This document shows, one piece after another, positions 7,400-14,495 of a stretch of DNA of 21,066 bases. Source of the stretch: JAUWCW01 sp030609125 [NCBI: Candidatus Rokuibacteriota bacterium] (lineage in GTDB: Bacteria; JAUVQV01); the NCBI GenBank assembly GCA_030609125.1, contig JAUWCW010000007.1, forward strand, positions 1 to 21,066. The letters run 5' to 3'. The stretch's first letter is position 1. The number at the start of each line of letters is the position of its first letter. Under the pieces are notes generated by a model. That model was not told the origin of the DNA, searched no databases, and worked only from the letters and a program-made list of their open reading frames with translations. A program made the translations under genes and the position numbers.

Positions 7400-7768
7400 A
7401 TGTCGAAGGAAGAGAAGAAAGAGCTCGTCAAACTGACGAAGACCAAACTGCTCGAAGAGGCCGAAAAGTACCCGGAGATCGTCGGTGCTCACGGGATGAA
7501 GAAAGAAGAGCTTTTCGAGGCCATCAAGGCGGAAAAGAAAAAGCTCGGCGAAGAGGTTCCGGAGGGACCCGCCAAGGCGGTCTCTTCGGGGTCCAGGAAA
7601 AAGAAGAAGACTCCCGACAGGGGTGCGCTGAAAGAGATGCTGAATAAGCTCAAGAGCCGCCGCCGCGAGGCACTTGAGGCGAAGGACAGCGTTCAGCTCA
7701 AGAGAATCCGCCGCCGCTACAAGCGGATCAACCGCACCCTTCGCCGGACTACGGCTTCCGCGGCCTGA
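7400..7768 (+). CDS. Small basic protein with a Rho-N/SAP-like N-terminal segment
   Basis: The 122-residue product starts at ATG 7400 behind a near-perfect AGGAGG. Residues of about 9-44 (LVKLTKTKLLEEAEKY, then HGMKKEELFEAI) follow the pattern of the Rho N-terminal helical domain, a SAP-like nucleic-acid-binding fold. A linker with GSRKKKK follows, and then a highly basic helical tail (LKSRRREALEAKDS, LKRIRRRYKRINRTLRR). Charge and fold suggest a cytoplasmic DNA- or RNA-binding protein. It is not Rho: the ATPase domain is absent and no frameshift is visible. The only close neighbour on the strand is the protease 53 bp downstream. The specific role is unknown. Confidence 0.75.
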   Translation: MSKEEKKELVKLTKTKLLEEAEKYPEIVGAHGMKKEELFEAIKAEKKKLGEEVPEGPAKAVSSGSRKKKKTPDRGALKEMLNKLKSRRREALEAKDSVQLKRIRRRYKRINRTLRRTTASAA

Positions 7769-7821
7769 GCCGTCCCTTGCGGCCCCTTCCGGACAGGGCC
7801 TGCGCGGAGGCAATTCGTTCC

Positions 7822-8505
7822 GTGAGAGCAGGCATCGTCACTCTTAGTGCGCTCGTCGCGCTCGCGCTTGTCCCCTCCGCTGTCGCCGGCGAAGTGGAAG
7901 GGGGCTTCCCGGCCGTGGTGGAAAAGGTGATGGCCGGTACGGTCATGATCGAAGCCAGGGGGCGCGAGGTGGTGCATTTCGGCTCGGGTTTTTTCCTCGA
8001 GTCTCCCGAGGTGGTGGTGACGGCCTACCACGTCGTCGAGGGCGCGCGGCGGATCCGTGTTGCCATACCCAACACGTTTCTGACTTCCGACGCCCTCCTG
8101 CTGTCGGGTTCTCCCGAGTGGGACGTGGCGGTCCTCCGGGTGTCGTGGCCGGAGGAGGTGGACTTCCCGGGCCTGCGCCTCTCTTCCGTGGAGGATCTTC
8201 TCCCGGTGGGTACCGAAGTGGCGTACACGGGCTACGGATTCGGAACGGGCGAAGCGTTTATCAAGATTCTTTCGACCTACCGCGGTATCGTCAGCAGCCG
8301 TGTGCCCCACGGAGAGAGCTATCTCTATCACCTCAGCGGGCTGGTGAACAGGGGATTGTCGGGGTCGGCGCTCTACCTTCCCGAGAGCGGGGAGGTGGTG
8401 GGCGTGGTGACCAGGCTCTTCGGGCCGCCGGGGATGGGGATGGGCTTCGGCGGCGCCGTTCCCAGCAGGGTTATCAAGAAGCTTACCGCCGGGGTAAGAA
8501 GGTAG
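7822..8505 (+). CDS. Exported trypsin-like serine protease (HtrA/Do-type fold, no PDZ domain)
   Basis: With GTG 7822 as start (GGAGG 11 nt upstream) the product is 227 residues and begins with a clean signal peptide ending SAVAGEV (cleavage near residue 23). The catalytic triad is readable: H70 in TAYHVVEG, D101 in EWDVAVL, and S180 in NRGLSGSALY, which replaces the usual GNSGGP. The rest matches the two-barrel trypsin_2 fold, and no PDZ domain follows. A TTG at 7777 would add 15 residues in front of the signal peptide and is less likely. It is probably periplasmic. Substrate is unknown, and the altered Ser loop could mean restricted specificity. The gene ends exactly at the edge of a 129-bp palindrome. 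Confidence 0.82.
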   Translation: MRAGIVTLSALVALALVPSAVAGEVEGGFPAVVEKVMAGTVMIEARGREVVHFGSGFFLESPEVVVTAYHVVEGARRIRVAIPNTFLTSDALLLSGSPEWDVAVLRVSWPEEVDFPGLRLSSVEDLLPVGTEVAYTGYGFGTGEAFIKILSTYRGIVSSRVPHGESYLYHLSGLVNRGLSGSALYLPESGEVVGVVTRLFGPPGMGMGFGGAVPSRVIKKLTAGVRR

Positions 8506-8634
8506 CCCCAGATATTGCATAAATGGCCTGCGACTGCGTTGGGCTTGTCGCCCCGTCCTGCGGCGTACAGTAGTACGCCTCAGACGTTGCGCCTGCACCC
8601 GCCTTGTCTCGGCTCATTTCTACAACATCTGGGG
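8506..8634. repeat. 129-bp imperfect palindrome between convergent genes
   Basis: The ends CCCCAGAT (8506-8513) and ATCTGGGG (8627-8634) are inverted copies. The next 12 bases of each arm are also largely complementary. The centre is a perfect hairpin, GGCGTAC (8562-8568), AGTA loop, GTACGCC (8573-8579), exactly at the axis of symmetry. It begins one base after the protease stop, and its right arm supplies the last codons and TAG stop of the amidohydrolase. The architecture resembles a non-autonomous miniature repeat; it could also act as a bidirectional terminator. No coding capacity is apparent in it. Confidence 0.75.
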
Positions 8635-9441
8635 GGGGGTGTATAAGCCCAGGAGCGCGGCGGCGTTCGTCGAGAGCAGCGCCCGCTCCCTCCCGGGTTC
8701 CAGGCCAAGTTTTTGGACTTCACGGATCGACTCGGATTGGTCCGCCCAGGGGGAGTCGGATCCGAAAAGGAGCCTGTCGGGACGGTGCGCTTCGAGGATG
8801 AGCCCCAGGAGCCTTGGGGGGATGCGGCCGAAGACGTAGCTGGTGTCAAGGTAGACATCGGTTCCCGCGAGGGTCCGGAGCACTTCTTCCCACTGACGGA
8901 ACCCCCCCAGGTGGGAAGCGATGATCCGCAGGGACGGGAAGGCCCTGTTCACTTGCGCTATCCTTGCCGGCGAACTGCGGTCCGAGTCCGGAAAGCCGAT
9001 GTCGTAGCCGGCGTGAAAGAGAACGATCAGCCCCGCTGCGTCCGCGGCGCTGTAGAGATCCGAGAGCGCGGGGTCGTCAATGGTGAAGTCCTGATACTCG
9101 GGGTGAAGCTTTATCCCGCGAAATCCTGCCGCCGCCACCATCTCCATGTCAGTCAGGGCCGAGGCCGCCCGGGGGAAGACGGAGGGGAAGGGGATCAGAC
9201 GGTCCCCGGCTATCTGCCGGGACCAGGCGAGGATGGGAGCCACCTGGTGGGCTTCGGTAGCGACGGAACAGACCACCGAGGCGGCAATCCCCGCCCTGTC
9301 CATGGATGAGACCAGGTCGGAGACGGTACCGTCCAGGTGGGCGCAGGCCTCGCCTTGCTCCTCCAGGTGAGCGACGGCGCGGGGGGCGAGGGAATCGGGA
9401 AAGGCGTGCGTGTGAACGTCGATGACGCCGGGATTAATCAT
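8620..9441 (-). CDS. Amidohydrolase-family metal-dependent hydrolase (amidohydro_2/COG2159 type)
   Basis: The 273-residue product has the metal-dependent TIM-barrel hydrolase pattern: VHTH (H10, H12), GIKLHPEY (H113), LFHAGYD (H143), ASHLGG (H177) and LLFGSDSPW (D229). The order and spacing fit the amidohydro_2 family, whose members include decarboxylases and hydrolases of small carboxylates or aromatics. The substrate is not deducible. ATG 9441 is chosen because MINPGVIDVHTH matches family N-termini; upstream in-frame codons run into a repeat. The Shine-Dalgarno is weak. The last residues and the stop come from the adjacent palindrome, after a G9 run (plus strand) coding Thr-Pro-Pro, so the natural C-terminus may have been replaced. 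Confidence 0.88.
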   Translation of the reverse strand: MINPGVIDVHTHAFPDSLAPRAVAHLEEQGEACAHLDGTVSDLVSSMDRAGIAASVVCSVATEAHQVAPILAWSRQIAGDRLIPFPSVFPRAASALTDMEMVAAAGFRGIKLHPEYQDFTIDDPALSDLYSAADAAGLIVLFHAGYDIGFPDSDRSSPARIAQVNRAFPSLRIIASHLGGFRQWEEVLRTLAGTDVYLDTSYVFGRIPPRLLGLILEAHRPDRLLFGSDSPWADQSESIREVQKLGLEPGRERALLSTNAAALLGLYTPPQML

Positions 9442-9454
9442 GAGGTTCCGGACT

Positions 9455-9489
9455 TCCCACTTTTGCAAAGGGGGATTGAGGGGGATTTG
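9455..9489. repeat. G-rich dispersed-type repeat in the divergent amidohydrolase/oxidoreductase region
   Basis: On the plus strand a hairpin-like unit (TCCCACTTT, TGC, AAAGGGGGA; 8 of 9 arm bases paired, 9455-9475) is followed by a second GGGGGATT block, giving near-tandem GGGGGATTGA and GGGGGATTTGA (9470-9490). This CCCCCT-type arrangement resembles intergenic repeats I know from many bacterial genomes, but only one copy is in the window. Confidence 0.45.
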
Positions 9490-9516
9490 ACCGGCAACAT
9501 CGTAACATCGTATCAT
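9487..9516 (+). promoter_or_regulatory. Putative promoter for the GltD-like gene, with tandem octamer
   Basis: TTGACC (9487-9492) and TATCAT (9511-9516) are 18 bp apart; each matches five of six consensus bases. The -35 sits at the edge of the G-rich repeat. Two tandem copies of AACATCGT (9496-9511) fill the spacer and touch the -10, a possible operator. The predicted leader is about 17 nt and includes the ribosome-binding site. Confidence 0.45.
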
Positions 9517-9539
9517 TTCACCCCACCGGAAGGGGGAAC

Positions 9540-11495
9540 ATGGCGGCATCGCAAGAGGAGAAGGTTCGGGTCGGCACCGGCGGGAACGGGCATCTTCCCG
9601 GTTACGCCGAGTGCCATTTCTGCACGGTGAAGAACAAGCGCCGCTCCTGGCGCTGCCTCTCCTGTGTGGGACGGCTCACCCTGCGGGAGCGCCTGGTAAG
9701 GGCCGCCGAGGAGCGAAGGCGTCGAAAGACCGCCGCGGCCCTCTCCCTGCTTCTGCCTGGTCTGGGGCACCTCTACCGGTCCAGCCCCGGAACGGGGATT
9801 TTTTTCCTGACCCTCCTGGGCCTCTCGGTGGGGTCTTTTGTTTTCATCGAGGGGGCAATGACGTCGGGCCGCTGGATCAGCCTCGGCACCATGGCGCTGA
9901 TCTATCTTGCCGTGGCGGTCGACGCGGCCCGCGGGCCCGGGGAGAAGAGCCCTCCCTGCCAGAAGGCGTGTCCGGCGGGTCTTTCGTGCCTGCGCTACGT
10001 GGGTCTCACGAGGGAAGGCAAGTTCAGGGAGGCGCTGGAGCTCGTGGAGATCCTCTGCCCCTTTCCGGGAACGGTGGGGAGGGTCTGCCATCACCCGTGC
10101 GAGCAGAACTGCCGGCGCGGGGAGGAGGGGGAACCCATCGCCATTTGTGCTCTCAAGCGGTACCTTGCGGACAACGCCTTGGGCGGCCCGGATGGCTTCT
10201 TTCGTGCCGAAAAGGGCGAGGGTGATCGATACGGGGAAAAGGTCGCCATTGTCGGCGGCGGTCCTTCGGGGCTAAGCGCCGCTCTGTACCTGAGACTGCT
10301 GGGGTTCAGGGTGAGCATCTTCGAGGCGGGCAGAGAGCTGGGGGGGATGCCCCAGGCGGTGATTCCCGATTACCGCCTCCCCGGACGCGTTTATCGGGAG
10401 GAGATACGGCGTATCGTCGATCTCGGTGTGGAGGTGAGGACGGAAATGCGCCTGGGCGAGGCCTTCAGCCTGGAGGACCTCAGAAAAGAGGGGTTCGCCG
10501 CCGTGTACCTCGCGCTTGGGGCCCAGCGGTCCGTGAGGCTCCCCCACTGCGGAACGAGGGAGGAGGGCTTTCTCGACGGACTGGAATTTCTGCGGGCTGC
10601 CAAAGCCGGTGAAGGGGAGAGGCTCTTCGGAAACGTACTCGTCATAGGCGGCGGCAACGTGGCGGTGGACGTGGCCAAAACGGCGGTCCGCCTCGGGGGA
10701 AAGACGGTGAGAAAGATCTTTCTCGAAACCCGCGAAACCATGCCCGCTCACCACTGGGAGTGCGAGGAGGCCGTGGAGGAGGGCGTCGAGTTGATACCGG
10801 CCGGAGCCACCATATCCTTCGAGAAGAAGAACGGCAGGGTCTCGAGCGCCCTCTGCCGGAAGGTGGAAAGGATCGACCTGGATGAGAATGGGAGAATCCA
10901 TCCCGTCCTCCGGGAGGGGACGGACTTCGTTCTCGACGTCGACTGGGTCATCACCGCTGTCGGGACGGGCCCCGATTACAGCGCTCTCTCATCGCCGCCG
11001 AAGCTCAAGCCCCTGCGGCGCGGCGCCCGGGCGGGGCGTCTTCGAACGGATGACGCGAGAGGGCTTCCCGTCGTTATCGGCGGCGACTACTTCGCCGGAC
11101 CGGCGTCGGTGATCGAGGCCATCGCCGCCGGGTACGAGGCCTCGCTGGAGATTTACCGGGCACTGCACAAGTCTTCGCTCTTCCGGCGCCCCGTGTGGAA
11201 CAGGATGAAACGGGTCCGGTTTCCAAACTACGTCGACCGGCCGGAAAAGGCCCGCCGCCGCCACCCCGCCCGGGTGGACCCGGAAGTTCGCTGTGAGAGC
11301 TTCTGTGAGGTGTGCGAGGTCTACGATTTCGCCGTGGCGGAAAGCGAGGCGGCCCGCTGCATGCGCTGCAGCTGGCCCATCCGGTCACCGCGGAAAGTGC
11401 CGCCCGGGCCCGCCCCGCCGGTTGAGCCCGTGAAGCCGCCGGAGCCCGCCGTGCCGGCGGAAAAGGAAGCGCCGAAGACCAAGGAGTTCTTCTGA
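9540..11495 (+). CDS. Membrane-anchored GltD-like FAD/NAD(P) oxidoreductase with N-terminal zinc ribbon
   Basis: The start ATG 9540 has GAAGGGGG just upstream. The 651 residues read in order: a zinc ribbon (C25, C28, C39, C42; CX2C-X10-CX2C); a basic stretch; a two-helix membrane region at about 64-128 that opens with LLLPGLGHLYRSSPGTG, reminiscent of TM2/DUF5683-type domains; then a GltD/dihydropyrimidine-dehydrogenase-like Fe-S domain (CQKACPAGLSC from C140, later CHHPCEQNC). An FAD Rossmann motif (VAIVGGGPSGLSAALYL, about 235) and an NAD(P) motif (VIGGGNVAVDVA, about 369) follow. A further Cys cluster (CESFCEVC, CMRC) and a Pro-rich tail close the protein. GltD-type subunits move electrons from NAD(P)H via FAD to Fe-S centres. 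No large glutamate synthase subunit is adjacent, so a GltB partner is not indicated. The electron acceptor is unknown; attachment to the inner membrane is inferred. Confidence 0.85.
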   Translation: MAASQEEKVRVGTGGNGHLPGYAECHFCTVKNKRRSWRCLSCVGRLTLRERLVRAAEERRRRKTAAALSLLLPGLGHLYRSSPGTGIFFLTLLGLSVGSFVFIEGAMTSGRWISLGTMALIYLAVAVDAARGPGEKSPPCQKACPAGLSCLRYVGLTREGKFREALELVEILCPFPGTVGRVCHHPCEQNCRRGEEGEPIAICALKRYLADNALGGPDGFFRAEKGEGDRYGEKVAIVGGGPSGLSAALYLRLLGFRVSIFEAGRELGGMPQAVIPDYRLPGRVYREEIRRIVDLGVEVRTEMRLGEAFSLEDLRKEGFAAVYLALGAQRSVRLPHCGTREEGFLDGLEFLRAAKAGEGERLFGNVLVIGGGNVAVDVAKTAVRLGGKTVRKIFLETRETMPAHHWECEEAVEEGVELIPAGATISFEKKNGRVSSALCRKVERIDLDENGRIHPVLREGTDFVLDVDWVITAVGTGPDYSALSSPPKLKPLRRGARAGRLRTDDARGLPVVIGGDYFAGPASVIEAIAAGYEASLEIYRALHKSSLFRRPVWNRMKRVRFPNYVDRPEKARRRHPARVDPEVRCESFCEVCEVYDFAVAESEAARCMRCSWPIRSPRKVPPGPAPPVEPVKPPEPAVPAEKEAPKTKEFF

Positions 11496-11570
11496 GAGTT
11501 TTTGTCAAACACCGGGAGGGCGGGCGGAAAGGAGTTGAAATGGACCGGGAGGCTGGCGTACTATGGACCC

Positions 11571-11984
11571 GTGAGAAGACCCGCCCGGAAAAGAACTGCC
11601 GCGGCAGCGTCCCGGACCGACTCCAGGGGACGGAAGAAAACCTTTTTGCGCCGCCGGGACCTTGACCTGCGCCGGTCGTGGAGGCAGAACAGGAGCCGGG
11701 TGGCCCTCGTCGTTCTGGCGTGTTTTACGGTCCTGGTGCTGCTGACTGCCGTCTTCGGCGAGCAGGGAATGCTCCGGGTCCGGCATCTGAATCAGGAGCG
11801 CAGCGACCTGCAGGAGAGAATTGCGCGGCTTGACGCTGAGACGGCTGACCTGCGCGGGAAGGTCCGCGCCATGCAATCCGACCCGTTCCCTTACGAAAAG
11901 GCGGCCCGGGAGAGACTCGGTTACGCCAGGCCCGGAGAAGTGGTCTACGATTTCCGGTCGGACCCCCTCGAAGCTCCCCGCTGA
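11571..11984 (+). CDS. FtsB/DivIC-like septum formation initiator protein
   Basis: FtsB-type proteins are bitopic divisome proteins. This one has a basic cytoplasmic N-terminus, one membrane helix (VALVVLACFTVLVLLTAVFG, about 43-63), a coiled coil (HLNQERSDLQERIARLDAE) and the family C-terminus YEKAARERLGYARPGEVVYDF. With GTG 11571 it is 137 residues; TTG 11502 would give 160 (AAGGAG lies 15 nt before it). Either way the N-terminus is longer than usual for FtsB. The start is uncertain: the best Shine-Dalgarno nearby (AAAGGAG, 11528-11534) serves an ATG at 11540 in another frame. It follows the oxidoreductase closely and may share its transcript. Its last 40 bp overlap the convergent ThiC-family gene. 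Confidence 0.82.
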   Translation: MRRPARKRTAAAASRTDSRGRKKTFLRRRDLDLRRSWRQNRSRVALVVLACFTVLVLLTAVFGEQGMLRVRHLNQERSDLQERIARLDAETADLRGKVRAMQSDPFPYEKAARERLGYARPGEVVYDFRSDPLEAPR

Positions 11985-13288
11985 GGGGTGGGGGCGCCGC
12001 CGAGAATGTCCTGCATTCCCTTGATGGAGCAGTAGGCGCCGCACATCGTGCAGACGTCGCCTTCGGGAAGGTCGCCGCGGCTGCGCAGCCGCTGAATCGA
12101 GCCCGGATCGAGGGCGGCCTTTTCCTGGCCTTGCCAGTCCAGGGCCTTGCGGCACCGGGCCATCTGCAGGTCTCTCTCCCAGGCCTTCTTCGACCCCCGG
12201 GCGAGATCGCCGGCATGAGCGGCTATCCTGGAGCTCACGACCCCGAGGTGAACGTCTTCCGCCTCGGGCAGACCGAGGTGCTCCGAAGGGGTGACGTAGC
12301 AGAGAAAATCCGCGCCGGACCAGGCCGCCACGGCGCCGCCGATGGCGGACGTGATGTGGTCGTACCCCGGGGCGCTGTCGGTGACGAGGGGGCCAAGAAC
12401 GTAGAAGGGGGCTCCGTGGCAGAGCTTCTTCTCGAGAAGAACGTTGGGCTGTATCTGGTCGAGCGGCATGTGCCCCGGCCCCTCGATCATGACCTGCACG
12501 CCCGCCTCGCGGGCCCTGAGGGTGAGCTCACCCAGGATGATGAGCTCCTGGATCTGTCCGCGATCGGTGGCGTCCGGGAGGCTCCCCGGGCGGAGGGCGT
12601 CACCCAGGCTGAGGACGATGTCGTGCCGGGCCGCGATCTCCAGGAGGCGGTCGAACCGGGAGAAGAGCGGATTCTCCTCACCTCGGCGGACCATCCATTC
12701 CGCCAGGAAGGCGCCGCCGCGGCTGACCACTCCGAGGACCCTTCCCTGATCGCGGACCCTCCCCAGGCTCTCCAGAGTGAGGCCGCAGTGGACGGTGACG
12801 AACCCCACTCCGTCCGCGGCGTGTTTCTCTATGGCCTCGAAGACGGCGTCGGGTTCCATGCGGTCGATCCTGCCGGGGTGACGCTCAAGAACTTCAACGG
12901 CGGCCTGGTAGATCGGCACCGTCCCGACGGATGCGGGGCTGGCGGAGAGCATGGCGCGGCGAACGGCGTCGAGATCGCCCGCGGTGGAGAGATCCATGAC
13001 GGCGTCGGCTCCGGCCGCGACCGCGACCGCGAGCTTTTTCAGCTCCGCTTTCAGCGAAGGTCTCGCCTGGGAAGTTCCGAGATTGGCGTTGACCTTGACG
13101 CGCAGATTCCTGCCTATCCCCAGGGGGAGGGCGCCCTTTGCGCCCCCGGGAGAGGTGATGACGACCCGCCCGTTCATCACGTCGTCACAGAGGTCTTCCA
13201 CCCTGACGCCTTCGGCGCGGGCGACCTTGCGCAGGGGGGCGGGGACTGTTCCCCGCCGTGTCTTTTCCATCAGCGTTCTCTTCTTCAC
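11945..13288 (-). CDS. thiC: ThiC-family radical SAM enzyme (phosphomethylpyrimidine synthase, short form)
   Basis: ThiC converts aminoimidazole ribotide to HMP-phosphate for thiamine. The 447-residue protein shows family motifs: KVNANLGTS, DLSTAGDLDAVR, GTVPIYQA, TVHCG, SRGGAFLAEWM, LGDALRPG, EGPGHMPL, HGAPFYVLGPLVTD, YDHITSAIG and CYVTPSEHLGLP. The C-terminal cluster cysteines are C413, C416 and C420 (CTMCGAYC, CX2CX3C); the form I know from enterobacterial ThiC is CX2CX4C. It lacks the extra N-terminal domain of the long form. GTG 13288 has AGGAG 7 nt upstream and overlaps the lpxB stop (GTGA); ATG 13270 is an alternative. No TPP riboswitch is recognisable upstream. The paralogous 5-hydroxybenzimidazole synthases (BzaF/BzaA/BzaB, B12 lower-ligand synthesis) belong to the same family and are not excluded. 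Confidence 0.85.
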   Translation of the reverse strand: MKKRTLMEKTRRGTVPAPLRKVARAEGVRVEDLCDDVMNGRVVITSPGGAKGALPLGIGRNLRVKVNANLGTSQARPSLKAELKKLAVAVAAGADAVMDLSTAGDLDAVRRAMLSASPASVGTVPIYQAAVEVLERHPGRIDRMEPDAVFEAIEKHAADGVGFVTVHCGLTLESLGRVRDQGRVLGVVSRGGAFLAEWMVRRGEENPLFSRFDRLLEIAARHDIVLSLGDALRPGSLPDATDRGQIQELIILGELTLRAREAGVQVMIEGPGHMPLDQIQPNVLLEKKLCHGAPFYVLGPLVTDSAPGYDHITSAIGGAVAAWSGADFLCYVTPSEHLGLPEAEDVHLGVVSSRIAAHAGDLARGSKKAWERDLQMARCRKALDWQGQEKAALDPGSIQRLRSRGDLPEGDVCTMCGAYCSIKGMQDILGGAPTPQRGASRGSDRKS

Positions 13289-14487
13289 TGGTCTTCTCCT
13301 GGAGAGTGTGGGCCGCCGGCGCCGGGGAAAGCGTCGAGACCGGCTTCCTCCGCCACGGCGGCGGCCGCCTTCTCGGCAGCGCTGCCGGGGCCAAGCTGTT
13401 TCTTCATGCTGTCGAAGCTGCGGATCATCCGGACTGCCGTCCTGCGGTCACGGAGGATCTCCCCCGCGGCCCCGGCCACGGTATCCGGCCGGCATCGGCT
13501 CTGAATCAGTTCGCGAACCACCTCCCGGCCGCAGAGAATGTTCGGGAGGGAAATGTAGCGGGTTTTCACCAGAAGCTTCCCGACAAGATAGGAAAGAGGC
13601 GAGAGGCGGTAAACGGTGACGAACGGGGTCCCGCGCAGGGCGGCCTCGAGTGTGGCCGTGCCGGAGGTGACGACCGCGGCCCGGGAGGAGGCGAGGCAGT
13701 CGCCGGCTCGGCCCAGAGTGACGGAACTGTTGGGGAGGGACTCTTTCACCGGATCCTGGATGTTGTCGAAGATTTCCCGTGAGGCGGCGGGGACGAGAAA
13801 GTGCAGGGAGGGAAGGGTGCGAGAAAGGATCTGTGCCGCTTTCACGATGACCGGGAGAAGGCGCTTGATCTCGTTCCGGCGGCTTCCGGGAAGCAGAGAC
13901 ACGACAGTCGATCCGTCGGGAACCCCGAGTTCGGAGAGAAAGTCGGCGGCGCTGAAGGTCTCCGCGGAAGCGGTGACCATCTCGACCAGAGGATGGCCCA
14001 CGTACAGCGAGCGGACACCGTGCCGGTGGTAGAGTTCATCCTCGAAAGGAAGAACGGTGAGCATCAGGTCCACCGTGTCGCGGATAGCGTTGAGCCGCCC
14101 TTTGCGCCAGGCCCACACGGTGGGCCCGATGTAGTAGATGACCTTCAACCCCAGGGAACGGGCATGGCGGGCAAGGCGCAGATTGAAATCGGGCGAGTCG
14201 ATGAGAAGCACCGCCGCGGGCCGGCGCCGGGCGAGAAGCTTCCGGGTCTCGGAGTAGAGACGCAGCAGGGAACGCAGTCGGGGAAGGACCTCGATTATGC
14301 CCACCAGGGAGAGCTCCTCGATGTCGGCGGTCTTCTCGAGGCCGGCCGCTTCGAGACGGGGACCGCCGATGCCGAAGGCCCGCAGGCCGGGGTGGCGCCG
14401 GCGCAGCGCCTGGAGCAGGCGTGCTCCGTGGAGATCGCCGGAGATCTCACCGGCCGAGACGAACAGTTCCGCTGTCGGCTGAGGCAT
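13285..14487 (-). CDS. lpxB: Lipid-A-disaccharide synthase LpxB
   Basis: LpxB is a membrane-associated GT19 glycosyltransferase that joins 2,3-diacylglucosamine-1-phosphate (lipid X) to UDP-2,3-diacylglucosamine. The 400-residue product has SAGEISGDLHGA (AGEISGD at 12-18), ELSLVGIIEVLPRL, LIDSPDFNLRLA, YYIGPTVWAWRKGR, the LLPGSRRNEI nucleotide-binding segment, and TSGTATLEAAL followed by FVTVYRLSPLSYLVGKLL. Length is typical. It lies 8 bp downstream of lpxI, whose product makes its substrate, and its stop overlaps the ThiC-family start by 4 bp, so the three genes probably share one mRNA. Confidence 0.96.
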   Translation of the reverse strand: MPQPTAELFVSAGEISGDLHGARLLQALRRRHPGLRAFGIGGPRLEAAGLEKTADIEELSLVGIIEVLPRLRSLLRLYSETRKLLARRRPAAVLLIDSPDFNLRLARHARSLGLKVIYYIGPTVWAWRKGRLNAIRDTVDLMLTVLPFEDELYHRHGVRSLYVGHPLVEMVTASAETFSAADFLSELGVPDGSTVVSLLPGSRRNEIKRLLPVIVKAAQILSRTLPSLHFLVPAASREIFDNIQDPVKESLPNSSVTLGRAGDCLASSRAAVVTSGTATLEAALRGTPFVTVYRLSPLSYLVGKLLVKTRYISLPNILCGREVVRELIQSRCRPDTVAGAAGEILRDRRTAVRMIRSFDSMKKQLGPGSAAEKAAAAVAEEAGLDAFPGAGGPHSPGEDQ

Positions 14488-14495
14488 GCGCCCTC

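Noticed and set aside
13289-13450. TPP riboswitch upstream of the ThiC-family gene
   Set aside because: The upstream sequence is lpxB coding DNA and I see none of the conserved thi-box blocks.
12131-13504. Plus-strand frame of 457 codons opposite the ThiC-family gene
   Set aside because: Antisense shadow; no ribosome site or recognisable motif.
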